From Algibacter sp. L1A34 (GTDB taxonomy: Bacteria > Bacteroidota > Bacteroidia > Flavobacteriales > Flavobacteriaceae): a DNA stretch of 64,000 bases. A model generated the notes under the pieces. It had not been told where the DNA came from. It worked only from the letters and a program-made list of their open reading frames with translations, and searched no databases. Below, piece by piece: positions 8,170 to 17,362 of the stretch. Each line of letters begins with the position of its first letter. Within the stretch, counting starts at the first letter, position 1. The stretch covers positions 4,044,001-4,108,000 of the forward strand of contig NZ_CP047029.1 in NCBI RefSeq assembly GCF_009796805.1. The letters run 5' to 3'. The position numbers and the translations under genes are program-made.

Positions 8170-9486
8170 CTATTCTGGGTGATAAACAATAACAACACGA
8201 TTAGATTTATCTAAATATTTTTTAGCAACCCGCTGAATATCATAGACAGTTATTTTATTTAAATGGTTTATAAGATTTCTAATATCGGATGTGTTTTTAT
8301 GTAAATGATAATAGTTAGTTACTTTGTCTGCAAAGGTTTCTGCATGATAAAAATAATCTACAAAAGCCGATTCAAATTGCCTTTTCACTTGTTTTAATAC
8401 AGCCGGATCTACCGTTGTGTTTTTCAATAAATTTAATTGAGCTTCAACTTTATCGAGCAAGTATTGCTCACTATTTGCATTTTTAACACTAGCGTTAACA
8501 CGAAATGTACTTGTTTTTTCCCAAAAATCTGCAGATGCATTTATTCTTTTTATAATTGTATCTTCTTGTACTTTTAATTTATCTTCAAAATAAGAGTAAT
8601 TAGAATTACCAGACAAAAGCGCTGTAAAAACCTGTACTACAAGAGCATCTGGATCGCTTTGAGGCATTAAAGGATACCCTATTAAAATAGACTCATCTGT
8701 TAAACCTTTAACATATATTTCCGTACGTTTTTCTAATCCTGATAGCCTATCAAATTTATGAGGTCTCTTTATTTTTTTACCTTTCGGAATATCTTTAAAA
8801 TAAAGATTAACCCATTTTTTAGTCTCTTCAATATCAATATTACCCGAAACCACTAAACATGCATTATTAGGAATATAATAAGTTTTAAAAAACGCATCAA
8901 AATCTGCCTTAGAAGCTGTGTTTAAATCCTCCATTGAGCCAATCATGTTATGCCCATAGGTGTTGTAAGAATAGAGTTTTGACATCATATCAAAATAAGA
9001 ATTTCCAAGTGGCTTATTATCATAACGCATACGCCTTTCTTCTTTTACAATCTCTCGTTCTCGGTTAATTCCCTCTTGCGTAATTACGGGATGTAACATT
9101 CTTTCAGATTCTACCCAAAGCCCTAGTTTAAACTCGTGCGCTGGTAATAATTGATAGTAATATGTTACATCGTAATTGGTATATGCATTACAGTATCCGC
9201 CAGCATTTAAAATGATGTTCTCTAATTTTCCTTGAGGTATGTTTTTTGTTCCATGAAATAAAAGATGTTCATAAAAGTGAGCATAACCCGTATGTTTTAC
9301 AGATTCATTTTTAGAACCTACATGATATTTAGTACCAACAATTACATTAGGTTCATTTACATCTTTATGAAGAATAATATGTAAACCGTTAGCCAAATCG
9401 TATTCTTCAAAATGAATATTATTCATCTTTTGGCTCCATGTAAATGGTGAGACAAGAAAAATAATTAAAATAATTAACGCCTTCAT
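8170..9486 (-). CDS. M16 zinc metallopeptidase, catalytic subunit
   Basis: A 438-residue exported insulinase-family peptidase. The signal peptide ends near WSQ (about residue 19). The inverted zinc motif HFYEH lies at residues 70-74, and the downstream acidic segment REREIVKEE carries the third metal ligand, as in active M16 enzymes. The C-terminal half is the usual second M16 fold. It lies 50 bases after the beta-barrel gene and 9 bases before the motif-less partner, so the two probably form a two-chain periplasmic peptidase that degrades a peptide or small protein brought in by the cluster's receptor. A comparable receptor-plus-M16 arrangement is the Fus system of Pectobacterium (FusA/FusC, ferredoxin import). 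Confidence 0.9.
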   Translation of the reverse strand: MKALIILIIFLVSPFTWSQKMNNIHFEEYDLANGLHIILHKDVNEPNVIVGTKYHVGSKNESVKHTGYAHFYEHLLFHGTKNIPQGKLENIILNAGGYCNAYTNYDVTYYYQLLPAHEFKLGLWVESERMLHPVITQEGINREREIVKEERRMRYDNKPLGNSYFDMMSKLYSYNTYGHNMIGSMEDLNTASKADFDAFFKTYYIPNNACLVVSGNIDIEETKKWVNLYFKDIPKGKKIKRPHKFDRLSGLEKRTEIYVKGLTDESILIGYPLMPQSDPDALVVQVFTALLSGNSNYSYFEDKLKVQEDTIIKRINASADFWEKTSTFRVNASVKNANSEQYLLDKVEAQLNLLKNTTVDPAVLKQVKRQFESAFVDYFYHAETFADKVTNYYHLHKNTSDIRNLINHLNKITVYDIQRVAKKYLDKSNRVVIVYHPE

Positions 9487-9536
9487 TTTTTAGTTTTAGA
9501 AAATATTAAATAAACAGAATTATGATAATAGAAGGA

Positions 9537-11120
9537 TTAAAAATATAATTTTAGCCCTGCCACTAAACTTAAATAATCTTCGTTTTTAGAAAAATAACTT
9601 ACCTCACTACTTGATAAACTGGTTGCTTTTAAATAATCTCCAGTTATAGAAAATTCTAATTTATTATTGTGTTTAAGAGCAAAATCTACTCCTATTTTGG
9701 TATTAACATTAAACGTATCAATATCTGTATAATTAGCGACCTTATTACCTATCCAGTCTACAAAAATATTATTTGCAGCAAAGGGATCGTGTTCCATATC
9801 TAATACCAAATGATATAAAACCCCCAGATCTGTAAAAAACGCTGCTTTTTGAGAAAGTTTTTTATTTATCCCTAAAGATATCTCTGGCTCCAAATACTGA
9901 TAATCAAACTGGTAAGCATAATTCAAATCCAATTGCTTTTTATTATAATAATTTACGCCTATACATAACTTATTTAAAAACTGATTATAAAATAAAATAT
10001 TCCCTTCAGTTTTAACACGATAACTTGTGCTCGTAAAATTTTGATTATAGTAAGCTCCATTTTCATCCCATACTTTTGCTTTTCCTTTTAAGTACTCTGC
10101 ATTTAAACTCAATGCCACAAGCTTATTTGTTTTATAACTATTGTAGTAAATATTTAACCGTTCTCTAAAAAAATTATATTTAGTTAACTCATCATTTTCT
10201 TCTACTCTAACAATATTTTTATCTATCCAACGCTCTAGACCGTAACCAGTAGAACTTTCTATTGACAAATCTGAATTATTATGTTTAAAAAGCCATTGTA
10301 ATTGTAAGTTTGGGATACTTCGTTTACTTTCGAAACCATTATCAATATTTTTAATGTAAGACCCTAACCCCGTATTTAAATAGTAATTAGCAGTAGCTTC
10401 TGTATTGTTTTCAGGAAATTTATTACCAAGTTCAGAATCTGTTTTAAAAAACTCATTGCTTAAAGCTAAACTCAACATGTGCTTTTGGTTTAGTTTATAG
10501 CTTAACGCTACCTTAGCTAAAATTTTTAATGCCGTTAGCTCGTTTCTAGTATCTGTTTTTCTAAAATAAAAGTTGGTATCATAATTTAAATACCCACCTA
10601 AAGTTAGTTTAGAGTTAATGCTATTAGCTCCACTAACTTGAAAATTATAGTTTTGATGGTTCCATAACCCTGTGGTTTCTTGAAAAAAGTAATAAGGAGA
10701 TCCATACTCCTTTATTCCATAAGTTAGATTATTTTCCACCTCTTCTTTTCGAGAGTTTAGGTACTCCAAGCCACCATATAGAATCCAATTAGTGTTTTCT
10801 AAAGGAGCTAAAGATGCTGTTTCCACATACAAACCGTTTTGTTTTTTATATTCTTGTGGATGCCTTAATGCGCCTTCTGAATACAAATATTTTCCTTCTC
10901 CATAAGAAAACTTACCAAGGTTTGCTTGATTCAATAATGAAGGTATTTGAAAATATCGATTTTCAAACAATTTAAATTGAAAATCCCTCTCAGCAGCAGA
11001 TAAATTGCTTACGTTCTCTATTGTTTGTGAAAAAGCACTTAACACACAAAAAAACAAAGAGAATGCAAAACACATTCTCTCTATTTTTAAATGGTTTGTT
11101 TTTTTAGTTGTTGTAACCAT
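9537..11120 (-). CDS. Outer-membrane beta-barrel protein (DUF6850-like)
   Basis: A 527-residue protein with an N-terminal signal peptide (ends near AFSQ). It consists of alternating amphipathic strands rich in aromatic residues and ends in a terminal Phe (GLKLYF), a classic outer-membrane insertion signal. Repeated patterns such as LALSNEFF, LSLNAEYLKG and LCIGVNYYNKK look like barrel strands. It has no TonB plug domain. The start overlaps the stop of the DUF4876-like lipoprotein gene by 17 bases, a sign of coupled translation. A second possible start lies at Met16 (11075). I recall this barrel type next to DUF4876 genes in Bacteroidetes; the DUF6850 label is from memory and should be treated as likely. 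Function unknown. Confidence 0.75.
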   Translation of the reverse strand: MVTTTKKTNHLKIERMCFAFSLFFCVLSAFSQTIENVSNLSAAERDFQFKLFENRYFQIPSLLNQANLGKFSYGEGKYLYSEGALRHPQEYKKQNGLYVETASLAPLENTNWILYGGLEYLNSRKEEVENNLTYGIKEYGSPYYFFQETTGLWNHQNYNFQVSGANSINSKLTLGGYLNYDTNFYFRKTDTRNELTALKILAKVALSYKLNQKHMLSLALSNEFFKTDSELGNKFPENNTEATANYYLNTGLGSYIKNIDNGFESKRSIPNLQLQWLFKHNNSDLSIESSTGYGLERWIDKNIVRVEENDELTKYNFFRERLNIYYNSYKTNKLVALSLNAEYLKGKAKVWDENGAYYNQNFTSTSYRVKTEGNILFYNQFLNKLCIGVNYYNKKQLDLNYAYQFDYQYLEPEISLGINKKLSQKAAFFTDLGVLYHLVLDMEHDPFAANNIFVDWIGNKVANYTDIDTFNVNTKIGVDFALKHNNKLEFSITGDYLKATSLSSSEVSYFSKNEDYLSLVAGLKLYF

Positions 11121-12348
11121 ATTTATCTGGAAAATCTATTGCTTCAAAATCTACCGTTGAATTATTTGTGTCTAACAAAATAGTTCTACCAAAACGTGCA
11201 CTAGCTACTTCGTCAATTTTTCTTCTAGAACTTAACCCTGTATAAGAAATTGCTCCATCTGCATTTACATAAGTAAAACCACCATCAACAGAAGCTGGTA
11301 TACGCTTATAGTCTGCCGCACCAGAATTATCTAAAATATCAACACCATCAACAACCTGATCAATAGAAATTTTCATTAATTTAAAAGTAGATGTCGATCC
11401 TGGCTCTGTATAATCTACAATATCCGAATCGCTAAAAACAGCTTCATTACTAACTAAAACTACACTAGCTGAAGCAGTACCTAATCTAAAAAAATTAGTT
11501 TCATCAAACATGTAAATATTAGTCATATTTGCAACTGCTGGGTTATCGAATTCAAAAAAAGAATTCCCACTACGCCCTTGAGCCTCTAACCAATCTATTG
11601 AATAATGTTCTAGCGTAGCGTCTGTATTATCTAACTCTCCATCTGGATTTGCACTTCCTTCTTTATAATCAACAGCATTTAATGCTATTACAATACTTTT
11701 ACCTGGCTCTACCGGATAATCGGTTCCTACTCCTGGTATTTGGCTCATTACATCTGTGTAAACATAAGTGTCATCTGTTAAAACTGTAGATAATGCGGTA
11801 TCTCCAGAAACACCTGTATCTCCAAATAAATTTGCGATATACATGCCATCTGCATATAAAGTCTCAGATGAATTATTAAAAATTTCAACAAAAGCATCTT
11901 TAAATAAAGAGATGTACCCTGAGCCCGCAGAATACACTTCTTTAATAACTAAACCTCCATCTTGATTAACTGCATTAACCTCAACAATTGCGGTTGTTGT
12001 TACTTGTTTCATAACAGTAATATTATTTGCTGTACCACTTAAAGTATAGTCATCTGTGGATTTTGAAGCTATTACAGTGTATGTACCTACTGAAATGTTT
12101 GAAAACGTTACCAAACCGTCCGCACTAGTTGTTAAACTTAAAATAGAATTATCTACAGTATGGGTTGCTGTAATTTCTATACCATCTAAAGAAATATCAC
12201 TAAGACCACTAGCCAATTCTATTTGAACTTGTAAATCTCCTAAATTTGCCACTGCATCATCATCACTACATGCCGTTGATATCCCAATTAACAAAAAAGC
12301 TGCTATTAGTTTTGTTAAACCTAATCTTTTTAAAATTGTTTTTTTCAT
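11104..12348 (-). CDS. Surface lipoprotein, DUF4876-like
   Basis: A 414-residue lipoprotein: hydrophobic N-terminus, lipobox STAC with Cys27, then an acidic SDDD stretch of the kind that serves as a lipoprotein export signal to the surface in Bacteroidetes. Residues 35-130 resemble a carboxypeptidase-regulatory-like beta-sandwich. The rest matches my memory of DUF4876, with EVYSAGSGYISLFKDAFVE followed by IFNNSSETLYADGMYIANLFG. It is encoded 33 bases after the TonB-dependent receptor, the position SusD-like partners take in glycan systems, so it is a candidate substrate-capturing lid or receptor partner. No SusD motifs are present. Function is inference from position. Confidence 0.78.
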   Translation of the reverse strand: MKKTILKRLGLTKLIAAFLLIGISTACSDDDAVANLGDLQVQIELASGLSDISLDGIEITATHTVDNSILSLTTSADGLVTFSNISVGTYTVIASKSTDDYTLSGTANNITVMKQVTTTAIVEVNAVNQDGGLVIKEVYSAGSGYISLFKDAFVEIFNNSSETLYADGMYIANLFGDTGVSGDTALSTVLTDDTYVYTDVMSQIPGVGTDYPVEPGKSIVIALNAVDYKEGSANPDGELDNTDATLEHYSIDWLEAQGRSGNSFFEFDNPAVANMTNIYMFDETNFFRLGTASASVVLVSNEAVFSDSDIVDYTEPGSTSTFKLMKISIDQVVDGVDILDNSGAADYKRIPASVDGGFTYVNADGAISYTGLSSRRKIDEVASARFGRTILLDTNNSTVDFEAIDFPDKYGYNN

Positions 12349-12381
12349 GTTCTTAATTTATTGATTTATATAATTGTTAAT

Positions 12382-15366
12382 TTATTTAATTAATAAGGTG
12401 AGATTAAAACCTACTGAAAGCTTACTGTTAAGTCTTCTATTACTTCCTAAAAACTCGTAAGTTGGATTATACCACGGCGCATTATTTGCGTAGAAACTAA
12501 ACGAATGCCCTTGTTTAGATTCTTTACGTATTTGTAAATTAAAATTGCTATAGAAAGGTGTTTCTGTTGTGGTAAAGGTATTTTCATCTCTAATTAAATC
12601 AGCGAATTCTAAATTCATTCTGTTTGCTTCAGGGATTTCAACATAATTCCCATCGGCATCATAATATGCAAATGGATATAAGCTAGCTCCTATATACTCG
12701 CTACTTTCTTTAAAGTTTAATTCTGCAGAAAGGGTTAATACAAATCTCAAAGACGGAATATGTTGTATTAATGTTACCGTACCAAAACTTCTAACGGCTT
12801 TTGTTAATGTGTTTTCGTACACCCCGTAACGCACAGAATTATCACCAACAACGTACGCAGATTTATCAATATCAAATCCTTTATCCGTAACCAAACTTTC
12901 TAAGTAACTATATCTAAAATTAAATTGAGTATTGGTTGCTTTTATTTTTTCTGGGCTCAATGTAAGCTCAACACCATCGGTAGATGTAAAGGCATTATTT
13001 TTCATAACACTTACCGTTCTTGGAATATTACTTACTTCTCCTGTAGGCTCAACTACCGGTTGTTCGCCCTCGGGAGCACTTGCTACTTGATAAACAGGTT
13101 TTGGAAGTAATATCAATTCTTCTGTTGTGTTAATCCCACGGCGCATATCTTTTTTAAAATAGGTAAAATTGATATTCATGAAGGCTGGGGACCAATCGAA
13201 TCCTATTTCTTTTAAATCGGAATAATTAGGTTTTAAATGCTCGTTTGTAGGTTGGTAAACATAAGTACTAACTATAGCCAAACGCTCGTCTGGATTTTCG
13301 GCGTAATACTGAAAATTAATATAATCAATATAAGATCGACCAGGGTAAAGTTGCACCATAGCCGGCGCTTTATATGATACACCCCAAGCCGCTCGTGCCG
13401 TAAAATTATTATATTTTGACAAAAAAGACATACGAGGAGACCACAAATTGTAACGTTCCAACATATTATCATACCTTACTCCTAAATTAAGTTGTTGTTT
13501 AGAATTTTCACCTGTACGCTTTATTACAGTTTGATGGTATGCTGAAAATGTTTTAGATGCTGGTATTTTTTCAAAAGTTGTAGATCTACTACCTGCAATA
13601 TCTTGTGAGTGTGCTATATTACCTGTAGACACCCTACCGCTACCCGTATTATCATCGAAAGTGTATTGCAGTCCAGTTTCAAAATTAAAATCTATAGTTT
13701 CTAAATTAAGGTGTTGTTGTGCATCTATTCTGCCATTTACATTAACAGGGCGTCCTTTAATATCTCTAGTTTGATTAAATGCATTTGGTGAATAGGTTGT
13801 TGCATAAGTACCACTCTCTAAAGCCTCGATAATTGGAAAAGGGCCATTAATAACATACGTATCATAATACGAATGTTGATTAACTAAACTACCACTAAAA
13901 TTATAGCTTACTTTCCCTAAAATAGACGATGAAAAATCTCCCGAAAGTGTTGCCTGAAAAGAGGTACTTTTTACATCTGCTTCGTTTTTATAAACCTCTT
14001 CAGGTTCATGACGATTTCCATCATCTGAATGACCAATTCTAAAAGATGTAAAATGATTCCATTCTAAATTTTCAAACACCGGGAGTTTCCATCTCAATCC
14101 TAAATTAAAACTTTGATAAAATAATTTTCTTTCCGTAGGAGAACCAGAGGAATAAGCATACGAAAAATCAGAGTTTAAAACACCATAATTATTTAACTCA
14201 TACCCTTTTGCTATAGATGCCTGATAATTTGTAGAAGACACATTTTTCGAGACGATATAAGGCGATTTACCTACTTTACTTTTCACTAAAATTCCACCAG
14301 ACGATAAATTCCCATACTTGGGTGATGCCACACCTGCTATAACCTCAACAGATTCTACATTTGCTAATGTTATACTTCTTAAATCTACACCTCCAGCAAC
14401 ATTAGATTTCCCCCCATCTAAGGACGATGCATTTTTTGTTTGCATATTTGCATCTGTACTTATTGCTGCTCCATCCAAAATAATTGCCGTTCCAAATGCA
14501 TTTACATCAGAAGCTACAGCGCTTCTTAAGTTAGCCTGTTTGGTTGATGTTAAATCGGATTGTTGTGCTTTATTTCCGGGAAGTAAACTTAGCACGTCTG
14601 CCAGGTTCATGGCTTGTACTTGCTTCATGGCTTGGCTACCTATTTTATAAGATGAAGTCCCCTCTCTACTCACTGTTTTTGTAGCGGTAACCACTACCGT
14701 ATCTAAATCTAATAAATCTTCCTTTAGTGTTATATTTATATTCGATAAATCTAATTCTAAGGCTAAATCAATCTCTTTTATTTTATAACCAATAAGGCTT
14801 AAATTTAAAAGAAAGTTATTATGAGGCAACTGTAACGAAAACTCACCGTTTTTATTTGTAAATGTCCCAATATTTAACTCGGCAACTATAACATTAACAT
14901 CAGAAAGCGGTTTATTATTTATATCTAATACACGCCCTTTTATTTCTACTTTATCATAATTTTTTTCTCCAGCTTCTTTGTTATTAACCTCGATAGGCTT
15001 CTCTTTAATTAAGATAACATTATCATCCATCATCGTTACATCAACATTCCCTCCCGATAAAGCCAACGTTAAAAGTTTATCAACTTTAATAATTCCTTTT
15101 TTCAATTCTACTTTAGGAAAAAACTCAAATAGAGATTGCCTATAAATAAACATGTAGTCGCTAGATTGTTCTTTAATAATTTTAAAAACTTCATCGACGG
15201 TAACTACTTGGTCTTCCGTAATATTGATTTTAGCATTTTGAGATAGCGCATTGTTAGAACTAAAGCCAAACATTGTAGCACAAAACAAGAATACAAATAT
15301 TCGCATAATACAGTTTAAGAGACCTTTTCTTGAAACAGAGCAGGCACTAATTAATTTAAATTTCAT
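12382..15366 (-). CDS. TonB-dependent receptor with STN and carboxypeptidase-regulatory-like domains
   Basis: A 994-residue outer-membrane active transporter. After a long signal peptide (to about residue 43, ending LSQN) comes a secretin/TonB N-terminal (STN) domain (about 50-115), which in sigma-regulated receptors contacts the FecR-type regulator. A carboxypeptidase-regulatory-like domain follows (about 140-220, GRVLDINNKPLSDVNVIV), then the plug (about 240-370, VNAFGTAIILDGAAIS) and a 22-stranded-type barrel. The SusC hallmarks are lacking and the next gene is not SusD, so this is an iron/haem/peptide-type rather than a glycan-type receptor. The fecI and fecR genes sit immediately upstream. 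Confidence 0.93.
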   Translation of the reverse strand: MKFKLISACSVSRKGLLNCIMRIFVFLFCATMFGFSSNNALSQNAKINITEDQVVTVDEVFKIIKEQSSDYMFIYRQSLFEFFPKVELKKGIIKVDKLLTLALSGGNVDVTMMDDNVILIKEKPIEVNNKEAGEKNYDKVEIKGRVLDINNKPLSDVNVIVAELNIGTFTNKNGEFSLQLPHNNFLLNLSLIGYKIKEIDLALELDLSNINITLKEDLLDLDTVVVTATKTVSREGTSSYKIGSQAMKQVQAMNLADVLSLLPGNKAQQSDLTSTKQANLRSAVASDVNAFGTAIILDGAAISTDANMQTKNASSLDGGKSNVAGGVDLRSITLANVESVEVIAGVASPKYGNLSSGGILVKSKVGKSPYIVSKNVSSTNYQASIAKGYELNNYGVLNSDFSYAYSSGSPTERKLFYQSFNLGLRWKLPVFENLEWNHFTSFRIGHSDDGNRHEPEEVYKNEADVKSTSFQATLSGDFSSSILGKVSYNFSGSLVNQHSYYDTYVINGPFPIIEALESGTYATTYSPNAFNQTRDIKGRPVNVNGRIDAQQHLNLETIDFNFETGLQYTFDDNTGSGRVSTGNIAHSQDIAGSRSTTFEKIPASKTFSAYHQTVIKRTGENSKQQLNLGVRYDNMLERYNLWSPRMSFLSKYNNFTARAAWGVSYKAPAMVQLYPGRSYIDYINFQYYAENPDERLAIVSTYVYQPTNEHLKPNYSDLKEIGFDWSPAFMNINFTYFKKDMRRGINTTEELILLPKPVYQVASAPEGEQPVVEPTGEVSNIPRTVSVMKNNAFTSTDGVELTLSPEKIKATNTQFNFRYSYLESLVTDKGFDIDKSAYVVGDNSVRYGVYENTLTKAVRSFGTVTLIQHIPSLRFVLTLSAELNFKESSEYIGASLYPFAYYDADGNYVEIPEANRMNLEFADLIRDENTFTTTETPFYSNFNLQIRKESKQGHSFSFYANNAPWYNPTYEFLGSNRRLNSKLSVGFNLTLLIK

Positions 15367-15421
15367 TACTTTGTAAATTATTAGTTGATTAAACTTTTTT
15401 AGTTGATTAATTATTTAGTGC

Positions 15422-15462
15422 GGAGAAATAGTCTTGAGCTTGGCGGTTTAAACTATTTCTCC
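15422..15462. repeat. Inverted repeat in the fecR-receptor intergenic region
   Basis: Two perfect 11-base arms, GGAGAAATAGT (15422-15432) and its complement (15452-15462), flank a 19-base spacer between the fecR stop and the receptor start. In the minus-strand message it forms a hairpin without a following U run, so it is not a plain terminator for this operon; a T run follows on the plus strand, where no gene ends. It may be a processing or stability hairpin, or an operator. Confidence 0.55.
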
Positions 15463-15498
15463 TTTTTTATTACAGTGCTATTAAAAAAATTTAAGCTT

Positions 15499-16680
15499 TT
15501 ATTTTATAATTACAGACTTTTTATTAATCTCATAAGAATTAATAATATTGGCTTTCTGAAAAATGGTTAGTATTTTTTCAATACTATAATTCTTCTTTAA
15601 GGCTCCTATAAATTTTTGTGTTTCTAAATCTTTTTTCTCGAAAGCAACATCTATATCGTACCATCTAGAAAGCACCATCATGATATCTTTAAGTGTTTTA
15701 TTTTCAAAATTAAATACACCATCCTTCCATGCTATTTCGTTATAAACATCAACATGAGCTATGGCGAAAACATTGTTTTCTATATTTAAAATCGATTGCT
15801 GTTTAGGTATTAAGTTTTCTTTTATCTCACCAAAACTCACTTCTACTTTTCCTTCTACTAAAGTTGTGTAGATATTAACCTCATCTTGATAAGCTTTAAT
15901 ATTAAATTCTGTACCTAACACTTCTACATTTTGTCCCTTACTTATAACCTGGAATTTGGCGCCGTTATGATTGGTACTTGGAGATACATCAAAATATGCC
16001 TCACCGTAAACAAGTTCTACCAAACGTGGGTTTCCTTTTATAAAATATACAGGGTATTTTAATTTAGATTCTGAATTTAACCATACATGTGTACCATCTT
16101 CAAGCGTAATTTGAAATTGCCCTCCTTTTGGAATACTTAAATAGTTAAAAGAGATTTCCTCTTCTACGACTTGTTTTTTTAGATTTTCTTGATAAACAAG
16201 TTCTTCTCCTTCAGTTTTTAAGTATTCAGCTTCATACTTTACGCCTTTAACCAATTCTACAACTTCTCCGCTCTCCAAGGTTAATAAAGCCTTATCGATA
16301 CCTGGTTCTATTTGATTATCGACAATAATAGGTGCGTTTATATTATTACCTAAACTATTTCCTTTTAAAAAGTACGTTGATGATAGCACTCCTAGAACAA
16401 TTGCTGCTGCTGCCGCATACTGCCAGCGGTACGTTTTTTTAGGCATAACTAGTTTAGATTTTATAATTTGCCAATCTGCTTTACTATCTATTTTTGATTT
16501 AAGATGTAATCTCGATTCTATTTTATCTTCTTCTGTAAGTCTTTTTAAAATATCTTCTTTTTCTTCTTCAGAAAACAAATTAGAAGTCTCTAATTCCTTA
16601 GCGCTTTTATCTTTCAAAAGAGAAGACGCTATTTGCTTAGATAATATTATGATTTTCTTAAAGTTCATCATTAGTTTCAA
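15499..16680 (-). CDS. FecR-family anti-sigma / sigma regulator
   Basis: A 393-residue inner-membrane regulator. The N-terminal cytoplasmic part (about 1-80) would bind the sigma factor. One membrane segment lies at about 84-105 (YAAAAAIVLGVLSSTYFL). The periplasmic FecR domain shows LEDGTHVWLNSESKLKYP and YGEAYFDVSP, followed by a C-terminal DUF4974-type domain (about 320-393). It would receive a signal from the STN domain of the receptor encoded next and release the ECF factor. It lies 121 bases downstream of the sigma gene and 132 bases upstream of the receptor gene. Confidence 0.93.
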   Translation of the reverse strand: MKLMMNFKKIIILSKQIASSLLKDKSAKELETSNLFSEEEKEDILKRLTEEDKIESRLHLKSKIDSKADWQIIKSKLVMPKKTYRWQYAAAAAIVLGVLSSTYFLKGNSLGNNINAPIIVDNQIEPGIDKALLTLESGEVVELVKGVKYEAEYLKTEGEELVYQENLKKQVVEEEISFNYLSIPKGGQFQITLEDGTHVWLNSESKLKYPVYFIKGNPRLVELVYGEAYFDVSPSTNHNGAKFQVISKGQNVEVLGTEFNIKAYQDEVNIYTTLVEGKVEVSFGEIKENLIPKQQSILNIENNVFAIAHVDVYNEIAWKDGVFNFENKTLKDIMMVLSRWYDIDVAFEKKDLETQKFIGALKKNYSIEKILTIFQKANIINSYEINKKSVIIK

Positions 16681-16801
16681 CCACTATTTATTACTAAGAC
16701 GACAAAAAAGTAAACTAGGGTTAAAAAAAAATGATTTTTTTAAAATAAAATGTAAAAAATTAACAAATAAGATTATTACTTATTATCGGGTGCCCCCATT
16801 T

Positions 16802-17362
16802 TTAATTGGAAGATTGAAAGGCAAAAGCCACTATAAAGAAGTAGTTTTTTAATAAAGGCCTTAAACGTTTGTAAGCTATTTTTTTTTGACCTTTAACCGT
16901 ATTTACAGATATTTTTAAATGTTCAGCAATTTCTGCATTTGATAAATCTTTAATACTTAATCTAATTATTTGAGCACATTTGTTGGGTAATGTATTTATA
17001 GCTTCTTCTATTCTGGAAGATGTTTCTTCTATAATAACCTCTTTTAAGTAAAAAGACTCTTTATTTAATTGATCTAACTCTTCCACCGGCATATGTTCGG
17101 TTGTTTTAACTCTTTTGCTTTTTAAAAAATCTAACGATCTATTTTTAACAGAAGTGTATAAATAAGATTTTATAGCTAGTTCATTATTAAACTCAATTTC
17201 ATCTTCCCAAACCTTAATAAAAACATCTTGAACTAAGTCTTTGGCTACCTCTAAATCGCTTACATAATTGGTAGAAAAAACACATAGCGAACCATATAAA
17301 GAATCGAAAACATCCTTATATTCTTTTATTGACAAAGTATGCCTGTCTTTTATCTTGAACAA
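16802..17362 (-). CDS. ECF RNA polymerase sigma factor (FecI-like)
   Basis: A 186-residue extracytoplasmic-function sigma factor. Region 2 includes AKDLVQDVFIKVWE (about residues 40-53) and the DNA-melting helix region IKSYLYTSVKNRSLDFLK. Region 4 is the C-terminal helix-turn-helix (LSNAEIAEHLKISVNTVKGQ, about residues 140-160). It is followed by a FecR gene and a receptor with an STN domain, the standard trans-envelope signalling arrangement. It probably drives transcription of the receptor operon at 5794-15366. No other sigma factor gene is nearby. Confidence 0.93.
   Translation of the reverse strand: MFKIKDRHTLSIKEYKDVFDSLYGSLCVFSTNYVSDLEVAKDLVQDVFIKVWEDEIEFNNELAIKSYLYTSVKNRSLDFLKSKRVKTTEHMPVEELDQLNKESFYLKEVIIEETSSRIEEAINTLPNKCAQIIRLSIKDLSNAEIAEHLKISVNTVKGQKKIAYKRLRPLLKNYFFIVAFAFQSSN

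Noticed and set aside
12382-15366. SusC-type glycan receptor with the following gene as SusD
   Set aside because: The following lipoprotein has no SusD motifs, and the STN domain with FecI/FecR, M16 peptidases and ChaN fits iron-type uptake better.
15422-15462. Intrinsic terminator for the fecI-fecR message
   Set aside because: The T run follows the hairpin on the plus strand only; in the minus-strand message the hairpin is followed by mixed AT sequence, so a plain rho-independent terminator is not supported.
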